5,621 nt of DNA from Spirochaetales bacterium (GCA_007130265.1 SLST01000247.1:1-5621); one strand, 5' to 3'. Positions 1 to 5,621 are shown, counted from the first letter of the stretch. Translations and numbers: made by a program. The notes: a model not told the origin generated them from the sequence alone.

Positions 1-99
1 AAGGGGAACACGGAGCTCCTCGAGCTGATCAACGAGGGGCTGCGCGAGGTGCTCGCTTCGGACATCCCCGCCCAACTCGAGGACAAGTGGCTGCGGTAG
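1..99 (+). CDS. C-terminal end of an amino-acid ABC transporter solute-binding protein (partial)
   Basis: Frame 1 is open from the window edge to a TAG at 97-99 and encodes the last 32 residues of a protein. The pattern GNTELLELINEGL, then a short helix and a terminal DKW-type ending (here EDKWLR), is the usual C-terminus of family 3 periplasmic or lipid-anchored amino-acid binding proteins. In those proteins the last helix packs on lobe 1. The protein would capture a polar amino acid outside the membrane and pass it to the permease encoded next. Its stop lies 13 bases inside the permease frame. The ligand pocket and signal peptide are outside the window, so the substrate cannot be inferred. 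The family call rests on a short tail plus the very typical context. Confidence 0.8.
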   Translation, partial: KGNTELLELINEGLREVLASDIPAQLEDKWLR

Positions 100-881
100 A
101 CGACCGCCGCGGCCTTGAAGTCAGCGACGGGGCCCTGATCCCCGCCCGCGACGACAGGGCGGGGTTTTCCGCCTGGCGAATCAGTTTTTTCGGCGCGATC
201 GGCTTGCTGATCGCGCTTCCACTCATCTCTCCCAAGCCGTTCTGGGAGATACTGCGGTTCATCCCTGACGGGGTGCTCCGCACCTTCCAGGTTACGGTCT
301 TCTCGATCGTCTTCGCGCTCGTCATAGGGCTCTTCACGGGACTGGCGCGAATCTCGAGAATCGCCTTGGTGAACCGGCTCGCCACCGTCTACGTGGAGGT
401 CGTTCGCGGAATCCCGCTGCTCGTCCAGCTCTACTACATCTACTACGCGCTCGGGCAGTTCGTCCGGGTGCCGCGGCTGACCGCGGCGATCATCGCCATG
501 AGCGTCTGCTACGGCGCCTACCTGGGCGAGATCTTCCGTGCGGGTATCCAGGCCGTCCCAAAAGGCCAGATGGAGGCCGCGCTGGCGCTGGGGATGAGCC
601 GGACGCAGGCAATCCGCCGGGTTATCCTGCCGCAGACGTTCCGAATCATCCTCCCCCCGGTGGGGAACGAGTTCATCGCGCTGCTCAAGGACTCGTCGCT
701 GGTCAGCATCCTTGCGGTCGCGGACCTCCTGCGTCGCGGCCGTGAATACGCGGCACGGACGTTCGAATACTTCGAGGCGTATACCATCGTCGCGCTCGTC
801 TACCTCGTCCTCACGCTCTTCTTTTCAAAGCTCGTGGCGATTATGGAAGAGCGCCTCGGCGCGCACCACAGGAGCAACTGA
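87..881 (+). CDS. Polar amino-acid ABC transporter permease (His/Glu/Gln/Arg/opine family)
   Basis: This 264-residue inner-membrane permease forms the channel of the importer. A hydrophilic N-terminus of about 30 residues precedes hydrophobic segments near residues 33-49, 65-88, 95-122, 132-152, 185-212 and 231-252. The family signature VRGIPLLVQL is at 107-116. The cytoplasmic EAA loop that docks on the ATPase is at 163-182 (EAA, then G169, then ILP). Length is slightly above the usual 215-250 because of the N-terminal tail. The start is a GTG at 87, the only conventional start codon in frame before the first membrane segment. It overlaps the binding-protein gene by 13 bases, with a weak AGGA at 80-83 only three bases upstream, so it is probably translationally coupled. 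The TGA stop shares one base with the next ATG (TGATG). Family call is firm; the exact start is less so. Confidence 0.93.
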   Translation: MAAVDDRRGLEVSDGALIPARDDRAGFSAWRISFFGAIGLLIALPLISPKPFWEILRFIPDGVLRTFQVTVFSIVFALVIGLFTGLARISRIALVNRLATVYVEVVRGIPLLVQLYYIYYALGQFVRVPRLTAAIIAMSVCYGAYLGEIFRAGIQAVPKGQMEAALALGMSRTQAIRRVILPQTFRIILPPVGNEFIALLKDSSLVSILAVADLLRRGREYAARTFEYFEAYTIVALVYLVLTLFFSKLVAIMEERLGAHHRSN

Positions 882-1648
882 TGGCGGCCAACCAATCCCC
901 CGACACCGTCGGTACGGCCGTCCCGCGCATCCGTGTTCAGGACGCGCACAAGCGTTTTGGCGATGTCGTCGCGCTGCGCGGTGTGAACCTCGAAGTGCAG
1001 CCGGGCGAAGTCGTCCTGGTGATCGGCCCCTCCGGGAGCGGGAAGAGTACGATGCTGCGAAGCGTCAACCGGCTCGAGACGCTCACCTCCGGCCGCATCT
1101 GGGTCGACGAGGAAGAGGTGACCGCCCGTCACACTGATATCCGGCTCATCCGGGAGGAGGTGGGGATGGTCTTCCAGAGCTTCAACCTCTTCCCGCACCT
1201 CACCGCCGCGCAGAACCTGATGCTCGCCCCGTCGATCGTCAAGCACGAGCCGAAGGAGAGGACGAGGGCACGAGCCGAGCAGCTCCTCGCCAGAGTAGGG
1301 CTCTCTGACAAGGCCGACGCCTATCCGGAGCAGCTCTCAGGCGGCCAGCAGCAGCGCGTCGCGATCGCTCGCGCGCTCGCGATGAGCCCCAAGGTAATGC
1401 TGTTCGACGAACCGACGAGCGCGCTCGACCCGGAGATGATCAAGGAAGTGCTCGACGTCATGCTCGATCTCGCGAAGGAGGGCATGACGATGATGGTCGT
1501 GAGTCACGAGATGGGTTTCGCGCGGGCCGCGGCGGACCGGGTCATCTTCATGGACGAAGGTGAAGTCGTGGAGACCGGACCACCGGCGCGGATCTTCGAA
1601 TCGCCCGGCCACGACCGAACGAAACGGTTTCTCGAGCACATCCTGTAG
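881..1648 (+). CDS. Polar amino-acid ABC transporter ATP-binding protein (GlnQ/HisP type)
   Basis: This is the 255-residue cytoplasmic ATPase that powers the importer. All nucleotide-binding motifs are intact: Walker A GPSGSGKST at 49-57, Q-loop Q99 in VFQSFNLFPHLT, signature LSGGQQQR at 152-159, Walker B VMLFDEP at 172-178 with catalytic E177, D-loop SALD at 180-183, and switch histidine H209 in VVSHEMGFA. The run VVSHEMGFARAAADRVIFMDEGEVVE and the ending around SPGHDRTKRFLEHIL are typical of the polar amino-acid subfamily and distinguish it from sugar or metal ATPases. Length is normal; about 15 unconserved residues precede the domain. The ATG at 881 is supported by AGGAG at 870-874, six bases upstream, and it overlaps the permease stop by one base. 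It is the last gene of the operon: the next stop codon, on the opposite strand, is 12 bases away. The individual substrate is not predictable. Confidence 0.96.
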   Translation: MAANQSPDTVGTAVPRIRVQDAHKRFGDVVALRGVNLEVQPGEVVLVIGPSGSGKSTMLRSVNRLETLTSGRIWVDEEEVTARHTDIRLIREEVGMVFQSFNLFPHLTAAQNLMLAPSIVKHEPKERTRARAEQLLARVGLSDKADAYPEQLSGGQQQRVAIARALAMSPKVMLFDEPTSALDPEMIKEVLDVMLDLAKEGMTMMVVSHEMGFARAAADRVIFMDEGEVVETGPPARIFESPGHDRTKRFLEHIL

Positions 1649-1660
1649 CGAAAGCACACC

Positions 1661-2773
1661 CTACGACGGCGTGGCCATCGGTTTCCGGTCGGAAGACCCC
1701 TCGTCTCTTGATGCCGCCCACCATGTCTTCTCCGGCGAGGTAACGCCGAGCGCGCGCTCTTCACGATCGAGGCCGACGATGCCGGGGCGTAGCTGGTCGG
1801 GCAGGATGGCTAGGTCAAAGATCTCATCGACACTCTGCTGGTAGGTCAGTCGGCCGACGAGCGCTCCCGTCGGCTCGTGAACGATCGCGATCCCGGCTTC
1901 GGTTGCCTCGTCGGCGATAGGCAGGTCGCGAAAGGTCGACGAGTTCTTGCGAAGCTTGCTGTACGCGATGAAGAGGTGGCTGCGGTAAGAGGCCATGCCG
2001 CGCACGAACCCCCCAATCTTCTGAACGACCTCGTATCTGCCCGCCTCGGCGTCGACCCTCGCGAGCTCACCGGTAGCGGACAGAAGCAGGTAGAGCGATC
2101 CTCCAACAAGCCGCGGGGAATGAGGCATGCTAAGCCCGTGCAGCACGATCTCGTTCGTCCGTACGTCAACGAGCACCCCGTGATCTGGAAGGGTCTTGCG
2201 CCATCCTTCCGCCTCGTTCGAGTCGGAGAGGCAGGTCACGTACGCGGGAGCACCGTCGGCGAAGGCGACGCCGTTGAGGTGGCAACGGTCCTCGGGGGCG
2301 AGCTCGGTGACGAAGGGCGGGAACCACGCGGGCTCGAAGCTGTAGCGCCCGCTGAGCCGGGCGAGGCACCCGAACCTCGTGTTGACGACCCACATTCCGC
2401 CGGTGGTATCCCACTCGAGGCCGTGCGCGTCGATTCGTCCGGTCTGGAGCGTCTGCCGCGGCAGGTAGAGCGCATCGTAGGTCTCAGGCTGACGGGGGTA
2501 CGCGGAGGCCATGCGCGGGTCGTTCACGAAGAGCTCCACGGTGGACGCCGTCGAGACGACGAGCGTGTTCTCCTTCCACTGCAGCGCCATGGGCCGCACG
2601 AAGGACCGCGGAAGCTGGACGAGACGTTCGTCGTCGCGCGGGCTCACGAACACCAGCTTCCCGGCCTGGTAGGTGGAGAGCACGATGCTGCACCGCAGTC
2701 TTTGCAGCAGCTCTGGGACGGCGGGGGTGCAGATGAGCTGAAACGGGGCCGGGTCGCCGGCTGCGCCTGTCAC
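1661..2773 (-). CDS. TIGR03032/DUF4915-type protein of unknown function, probable beta-propeller
   Basis: This 370-residue protein resembles the TIGR03032 (DUF4915) family by recalled motifs. These are STYQAGKL (33-40), DAHGLEWD (115-122), NTRFGCLARL (131-140), DRCHLNGVAF (162-171), GLSMPHSPR (213-221), GFVRGMA (255-261) and EIFDLAILP (317-325). The repeated short beta-strand blocks with conserved H, N and R residues suggest a propeller-like fold, possibly with a ligand or metal site; that part is inference. No signal peptide or membrane segment is visible, so it is probably cytoplasmic. It starts with GTG at 2773, sharing four bases (GTGA) with the stop of the FG-GAP gene. No clear Shine-Dalgarno is seen, which implies coupled translation. 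The family core begins about 10 residues in, so a later start is unlikely. The last 20 or so residues are polar and variable. No biochemical role is known to me for this family. Confidence 0.85.
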   Translation of the reverse strand: MTGAAGDPAPFQLICTPAVPELLQRLRCSIVLSTYQAGKLVFVSPRDDERLVQLPRSFVRPMALQWKENTLVVSTASTVELFVNDPRMASAYPRQPETYDALYLPRQTLQTGRIDAHGLEWDTTGGMWVVNTRFGCLARLSGRYSFEPAWFPPFVTELAPEDRCHLNGVAFADGAPAYVTCLSDSNEAEGWRKTLPDHGVLVDVRTNEIVLHGLSMPHSPRLVGGSLYLLLSATGELARVDAEAGRYEVVQKIGGFVRGMASYRSHLFIAYSKLRKNSSTFRDLPIADEATEAGIAIVHEPTGALVGRLTYQQSVDEIFDLAILPDQLRPGIVGLDREERALGVTSPEKTWWAASRDEGSSDRKPMATPS

Positions 2774-4137
2774 GGTACCGCTTTGTTCTCGAAGTAGAAG
2801 AACTCGGAGACGTCGTAGTATGAGATATCGAACGCCGGACCGGCGACGTTGGAACCGTGGCCGGAGAGCGCGATCACCGGAAAGCCCTCCGAATACCGGT
2901 AGGTGAACGCGCCGAAGAGCAGATCGATGTCACCGTCGCGGTCGAGATCGGCGGCGATGAGACTTAGCGGCCGGCTTGGCCATCCATACGTGCTGTGCCA
3001 GTCGCGAACCGGGAAGGAGATCCCGAACGGATTGGTAACCGGCTCGGCGAAACGAACCGTGACCCGCGTGCTCGTGTTCTCGAAGTAGAGCAGCGTAGCC
3101 GTCGTTGTGGTCTCTAAGTAGTACGATTCGTACACGACGCCGGAGACGAGGAGGTCGAGGTCACCGTCGCGGTCGAGGTCGACGATCGCCATTCCGTGAA
3201 TGGAGAAGCCGTCGGGGAAGATGAGATCGGCGTAGGGGAAGGCGATCGTGGAGTCGTCGGCGAAGGCGAACGAATCCGGAGAGCCCGAGGTGTTCAGCGT
3301 AAGATACACGTTATCCGGGCTCGCGGTCACGAGGTCGAGATCGCCGTCGCCGTCTATGTCGACGAAGGCGGCGGCAATCATGTTGTATGGAAGCCCCGCG
3401 TTCGCCGCGAAGGGGACCGGCTCGGCGAAAGCCGGCTCTCGAGACGTACCGACATTCTCCACGAGCATCAACCCCTCATGGTACGAGGATGTCCAGCTGC
3501 CGTCGTAGTAGGTATCCGTATACTCGAAGCCCGCCACGATCAGGTCGAGGTCGCCGTCGCCGTCTATGTCGACGAAGGTGAGCGGTTGCACCCTTCGCCA
3601 CAGATACCTGTCTCCGTCGAAATCGTAGACCGTTCCCTCGAGACCGAACGGATCGGCCACGGCGGGCTCGAATATCCCGCCCCCGGCGTTGCGCTGGAAG
3701 GCGATCTCTCCCTCTCCGTAGCTGTGCCGGAGATAGAAGAGATCGAGATCGCCGTCGCCGTCAATATCCGCTGCGGCGAGGAAGCCCGAGTTATAGTGTG
3801 CATGGCTGCCCCGATCGAGACCGAAGGGGTTCACCTGGTACGATCCAAAGCTCGGCGTCTGTACGCTGGTCACTGAGCCTGGATCGGGATCGAGGACGGG
3901 AGGAAAGCACCCGGCGAGCGCAAGCACGCCGCCGGCGGCGACCGTTCCCTGCAGAACCGAGGGGGCGACCGGCCCGGCGAGCTGGTTGTAGAGCTTTCTC
4001 ACCCGGCGCAGGAGTTTTCGCCGCTTGAGGTATCCGTAGGAGTGAAACTCTCCGCTCTCGATGAGCGCATGCAGATGCTCGGTCGCACGCCGCAAACGAG
4101 CGAAGGTCTCTGCGTGTCGGTAGGGTATGCCCGCCAT
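2770..4137 (-). CDS. FG-GAP/VCBS repeat protein, putative lipoprotein
   Basis: This 455-residue protein has three parts. Residues 1-59 are hydrophilic and basic (cluster KRRKLLRRVRK at 38-48). Residues 60-76 are hydrophobic and end in a lipobox, L74-A-G-C77. The rest carries five D-x-D-x-D-G-D-x-D loops at 124-132, 190-198, 260-268, 320-328 and 398-406, the calcium-binding loop of FG-GAP/VCBS repeats as in integrin alpha propellers. NPFGL-type motifs (103-107, 162-166, 369-373) and YFEN motifs mark the blades. It is probably exported and lipid-anchored, with a ligand-binding or adhesive propeller outside; the partner is unknown. The ATG at 4137 is chosen because AGGAGG lies five bases upstream; a GTG at 4143 would fall inside that site. 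An internal GTG at 4002 would give a conventional lipoprotein signal but has no ribosome site. Its stop overlaps the TIGR03032 gene. Confidence 0.88.
   Translation of the reverse strand: MAGIPYRHAETFARLRRATEHLHALIESGEFHSYGYLKRRKLLRRVRKLYNQLAGPVAPSVLQGTVAAGGVLALAGCFPPVLDPDPGSVTSVQTPSFGSYQVNPFGLDRGSHAHYNSGFLAAADIDGDGDLDLFYLRHSYGEGEIAFQRNAGGGIFEPAVADPFGLEGTVYDFDGDRYLWRRVQPLTFVDIDGDGDLDLIVAGFEYTDTYYDGSWTSSYHEGLMLVENVGTSREPAFAEPVPFAANAGLPYNMIAAAFVDIDGDGDLDLVTASPDNVYLTLNTSGSPDSFAFADDSTIAFPYADLIFPDGFSIHGMAIVDLDRDGDLDLLVSGVVYESYYLETTTTATLLYFENTSTRVTVRFAEPVTNPFGISFPVRDWHSTYGWPSRPLSLIAADLDRDGDIDLLFGAFTYRYSEGFPVIALSGHGSNVAGPAFDISYYDVSEFFYFENKAVP
2920..3768 (-). repeat. Five coding repeats for calcium-loop blades
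   Basis: The 27-base segments coding for the aspartate loops lie at 3742-3768, 3544-3570, 3334-3360, 3154-3180 and 2920-2946. Spacings are 198, 210, 180 and 234 bases, all multiples of three. The first three encode D-I-D-G-D-G-D-L-D and the last two D-L-D-R-D-G-D-x-D, so there are two sub-types. The copies at 3331-3369 and 3541-3579 differ at only three of 39 bases. Confidence 0.85.
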
Positions 4138-4142
4138 CACCA

Positions 4143-4148
4143 CCTCCT
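4143..4148 (-). promoter_or_regulatory. Ribosome binding site of the FG-GAP gene
   Basis: On the minus strand this reads AGGAGG, a full-strength Shine-Dalgarno, five bases before the ATG at 4137-4135. It decides the start: the GTG at 4143-4141 overlaps it and cannot be the initiation codon that it serves. Confidence 0.8.
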
Positions 4149-4161
4149 GAACCCGAGCGGA

Positions 4162-4190
4162 ATAATACGCCTTTTCCCCGGTGCGCGCAA
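4162..4190 (-). promoter_or_regulatory. Candidate sigma70 promoter for the FG-GAP/TIGR03032 unit
   Basis: Read on the minus strand, TTGCGC (4190-4185) is followed after 17 bases by TATTAT (4167-4162). The -10 box matches the consensus at five of six positions and the -35 box at three of six. This AT-rich -10 stands out in a GC-rich region. Transcription would begin near 4155, giving a leader of under 20 bases that contains the ribosome site. Promoter rules of the unknown host may differ. Confidence 0.5.
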
Positions 4191-4210
4191 TACCATTCGC
4201 AGCACCATTT

Positions 4211-4238
4211 GACGCGTCGCGTTGAAGAAACGCGTCGC
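4211..4238. promoter_or_regulatory. Candidate operator: dyad and direct repeat around the rightward -35 box
   Basis: Two symmetric patterns overlap here. CGCGTT (4218-4223) and AACGCG (4229-4234) form a perfect inverted repeat with a five-base spacer, centred on the -35 box of the epimerase promoter. ACGCGTCGC occurs twice in direct orientation, at 4212-4220 and 4230-4238, 18 bases apart, and GACGCGT/ACGCGTC form an outer 7-base inverted repeat (4211-4217 and 4230-4236). The position fits a repressor site that would block RNA polymerase at the epimerase promoter. No regulator gene is in the window. The call is inference from symmetry and position. Confidence 0.4.
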
Positions 4239-4250
4239 CGTGGGTACACT
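4222..4250 (+). promoter_or_regulatory. Candidate sigma70 promoter for the epimerase gene
   Basis: TTGAAG (4222-4227) and TACACT (4245-4250) are separated by the optimal 17 bases; each matches consensus at four of six positions. Transcription would start near 4257, leaving a leader of about 28 bases that includes the ribosome site. It points away from the leftward promoter, whose -35 box begins 31 bases to the left. Confidence 0.5.
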
Positions 4251-4274
4251 CGGGGAGTTACGTCACCCTGGACG

Positions 4275-4279
4275 AGGAG
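4275..4279 (+). promoter_or_regulatory. Ribosome binding site of the epimerase gene
   Basis: AGGAG lies five bases before the ATG at 4285. It selects this ATG over the in-frame TTG at 4222, which would add 21 unconserved residues and which coincides with the predicted -35 box. Confidence 0.8.
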
Positions 4280-4284
4280 CACCC

Positions 4285-5151
4285 ATGAGCGCGCTGAAAT
4301 ACGCGGTTCACGCCTACGCGTGGACCGGGCACTGGAGCAACGACACGCTGCCCATCATCGATCGCGCGAAGCGAATCGGGTTCGATGCGGTGGAGATTCC
4401 GCTGATGGAGCCCGACGACGTCGACCCGGACGCGATCAGGCGGCGGGCGGCGGACGCCGGGGTCGAACTCTGCTGTTCCACCGCGTGCGGACCCGGGACG
4501 GACGTCACGCATGACGATCGGTCGGTTCGTGAGGCAGGCCTCGCCTACCTCGAGCGGTGCGTCGACCTCACCGCGGATATGGGCGCGTCGGTCTTCTCCG
4601 GGGTCATTTACTCGGCGATCGGAGGGCGAGTCGGCGGGTTGCCTGCCGACGAGCACTGGAGACGGTCGGCCGACGCCCTGCGCCAGGTGGCCCGTCACGC
4701 CGCAGGCCGCGGCGTGACGATCGGAATCGAACCGGTGAACCGCTACGAGACCTTTCTCGTGAACACGGGCGCCCAGGCGATGCGCCTCGCAGAGATGACC
4801 GGAGAGCCGAACGTCGCCGTCCACCTCGACGCCTACCACATGAACATAGAAGAGACCGACTTCTACACTCCGACGCTCACGGCCGCGCCGCGCCTGTGCC
4901 ACTTCCACATGAGCGAGAGTCATCGCGGCACACCGGGGGCGGGAACCGTCGACTGGACCGAAATCTACCGCGGCCTTGCCGACGGCGGGTACCACGGGCT
5001 CGTGGGGCTCGAGTCGTTCGTGGAGGTAGCCCCCGCGATGCAGGCGGCAACCTGTATCTGGAGACCGCTTGCCGAATCGAGCGACCAGCTCCTCACCGAC
5101 GGATTGGCCTACCTGCGCGCGCTCGAGCAGGTCATCTATCACCGGGTATAG
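4285..5151 (+). CDS. D-tagatose/D-psicose 3-epimerase family enzyme (sugar phosphate isomerase/epimerase fold)
   Basis: This 288-residue cytoplasmic TIM-barrel protein probably interconverts ketohexoses, or a related ketose, at C3 with a divalent metal (Mn or Co in the family). The metal ligands of Agrobacterium D-psicose 3-epimerase (E152, D185, H211, E246) appear here as E149 in IGIEPVNRYETF, D182 in HLDAYHMNIEE, H208 in CHFHMSESHRG and E243 in GLESF. The substrate-contact residues E158, H188 and R217 appear as E155, H185 and R214. All seven are shifted by exactly three, so the core has no net insertion or deletion between them. Length is normal. The start follows AGGAG, and a promoter lies just upstream. 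It stands alone, divergent from the FG-GAP gene and convergent with the UPF0210 gene. The exact sugar is not decided: the family also contains allulose, tagatose, ribulose and 3-keto-sugar enzymes. No kinase, dehydrogenase or sugar transporter adjoins it. Confidence 0.88.
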   Translation: MSALKYAVHAYAWTGHWSNDTLPIIDRAKRIGFDAVEIPLMEPDDVDPDAIRRRAADAGVELCCSTACGPGTDVTHDDRSVREAGLAYLERCVDLTADMGASVFSGVIYSAIGGRVGGLPADEHWRRSADALRQVARHAAGRGVTIGIEPVNRYETFLVNTGAQAMRLAEMTGEPNVAVHLDAYHMNIEETDFYTPTLTAAPRLCHFHMSESHRGTPGAGTVDWTEIYRGLADGGYHGLVGLESFVEVAPAMQAATCIWRPLAESSDQLLTDGLAYLRALEQVIYHRV

Positions 5152-5153
5152 CC

Positions 5154-5181
5154 CTGAGGTAGCCGCGCACCCGTGCCTCAG
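5154..5181. other. Short inverted repeat between convergent genes; weak terminator candidate
   Basis: CTGAGG (5154-5159) pairs with CCTCAG (5176-5181). A T:G and an A:T pair could extend the stem to eight, leaving a loop of about 12 bases. It fills the gap between the epimerase stop and the end of the UPF0210 gene and includes the latter's stop codon, the right place for a shared terminator. There is no T-run on either strand, so intrinsic termination is doubtful. Confidence 0.25.
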
Positions 5182-5621
5182 TTGCGGAAGCTGTGAATCG
5201 GCGCGGGAATCCGTCCCCCGCGCGCGATGAAGGCGTCGCTCGGGAACGGGTGAACCGGCAGCACCGGAGCACCGCCGAGCAACCCACCGAACTCGGCCCA
5301 CTCCCCGGCCGCCTTTCCCGGAACCGGGATGATCCGGACCGCCGTGGTCTTGTTGTTCACCATGCCGATCGCCATCTCGTCGGCGATTATCGCCGAGATC
5401 GTCGCCTCGCTCGCATCCCCGGGGATCGCAACCATATCGAGCCCGACCGAGCAGACGCACGTCATCGCCTCGAGCTTGTCAAGACTGAGCGCGCCGCTGC
5501 GGACGGCCGCGACCATCCCTTCGTCCTCGGACACGGGGATGAAGGCACCCGAAAGCCCACCGACGTGGGTTGAGGCCATGACCCCGCCCTTCTTCACCAT
5601 GTCGGTCAGGAGCGCGAGCGC
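5178..5621 (-). CDS. UPF0210 (DUF711, 'PFL family') protein, C-terminal part
   Basis: The frame runs from the right edge of the window to a TGA at 5180-5178 and encodes the last 147 residues of a protein normally around 450 long. Conserved family blocks follow in order: MVKKGGVMASTHVGGLSGAF, IPVSEDEGM, a cysteine pair in EAMTCVCSVGLDM, AIPGD, IIADEMAIG, NNKTTAVRIIPVPGK, FGGLLGGAPVLP and the terminal FIARGGRIPAPIHS. The in-frame ATG at 5600 is internal, because the conserved sequence continues upstream to the edge (ALALLTD precedes it). The family is soluble and has been related in fold to pyruvate formate-lyase and ribonucleotide reductase, but no reaction is established. In many genomes it follows a small ACT-domain (UPF0237) protein; that position is outside this window. 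The gene is intact as far as visible. Confidence 0.92.
   Translation of the reverse strand, partial: ALALLTDMVKKGGVMASTHVGGLSGAFIPVSEDEGMVAAVRSGALSLDKLEAMTCVCSVGLDMVAIPGDASEATISAIIADEMAIGMVNNKTTAVRIIPVPGKAAGEWAEFGGLLGGAPVLPVHPFPSDAFIARGGRIPAPIHSFRN

Noticed and set aside
1680..1698. Bulged hairpin (GGTTTCC with GGAAGACC) just after the ABC operon, as a terminator
   Set aside because: The seven-pair stem has a bulge, lies inside the TIGR03032 coding region and is not followed by a T-run, so chance is the simpler explanation.
1877..2797. A 306-codon open frame on the plus strand opposite the TIGR03032 gene
   Set aside because: It is the antisense shadow of a gene with clear family motifs. Its product is low in structure and rich in R, G, E and V with no recognisable domain.
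2920..3768. CRISPR-like array, because of regularly spaced similar segments
   Set aside because: Spacings differ (180-234 bases), all preserve the reading frame and the repeats encode a known protein motif, so they are coding repeats.
3196..3876. A 226-codon plus-strand frame with repeated AVAVYVDEG segments
   Set aside because: The apparent repeat is only the reverse complement of the aspartate-loop codons of the FG-GAP gene.
4209..4214. TTGACG as the -35 box for the epimerase
   Set aside because: It is 30 bases from the best -10 box (TACACT), far too long. TTGAAG at 4222 gives the correct 17-base spacing.
4222..4284. A 21-residue N-terminal extension of the epimerase from a TTG start
   Set aside because: There is no ribosome site before the TTG and it coincides with the predicted -35 box. 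The ATG at 4285 has AGGAG and gives the family's usual N-terminus.
4258..5460. A 400-codon open frame on the minus strand covering the epimerase and part of the UPF0210 gene
   Set aside because: It lies opposite one strongly supported gene and out of frame with another. Its composition is typical of GC-rich antisense frames (R, G, D, V) and no motif is visible.

Overview
This is a GC-rich bacterial window whose genes mostly end codons in G or C. It holds seven genes, the outer two cut by the window edges. Nothing fixes the organism. A polar amino-acid ABC transporter, a UPF0210/PFL-family protein and a lipoprotein-type FG-GAP protein would all suit a free-living diderm or a spirochaete-like bacterium, but that is only a guess. 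No tRNA, rRNA, CRISPR array, insertion sequence or other mobile element was seen, and no gene looks broken.

Layout. (1) Positions 1-1648, + strand: the end of a solute-binding protein, then a permease and an ATPase in overlapping frames. Together they form one polar amino-acid ABC importer operon. (2) Positions 1661-4137, - strand: a two-gene unit. A putative lipoprotein with five FG-GAP/VCBS calcium-loop repeats comes first. It is joined by a GTGA stop/start overlap to an uncharacterised TIGR03032/DUF4915-type protein. This unit converges on the ABC operon with only 12 bases between the stop codons. (3) Positions 4138-4284: a compact divergent control region with one plausible sigma70-type promoter on each strand. 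A dyad/direct-repeat element surrounds the -35 box of the rightward promoter. (4) Positions 4285-5151, + strand: a D-tagatose/D-psicose 3-epimerase-type enzyme with every catalytic residue in place. (5) Positions 5178-5621, - strand: the C-terminal third of a UPF0210 (DUF711) protein, convergent with the epimerase.

How the parts work together. The three ABC genes clearly make one uptake system. The FG-GAP lipoprotein and the TIGR03032 protein are probably made together from one transcript, though what they do jointly is unknown. This coupled pair is the least explained part of the window. The epimerase appears to be transcribed alone from its own, possibly repressor-controlled, promoter. Nothing in the sequence ties it to the transporter.
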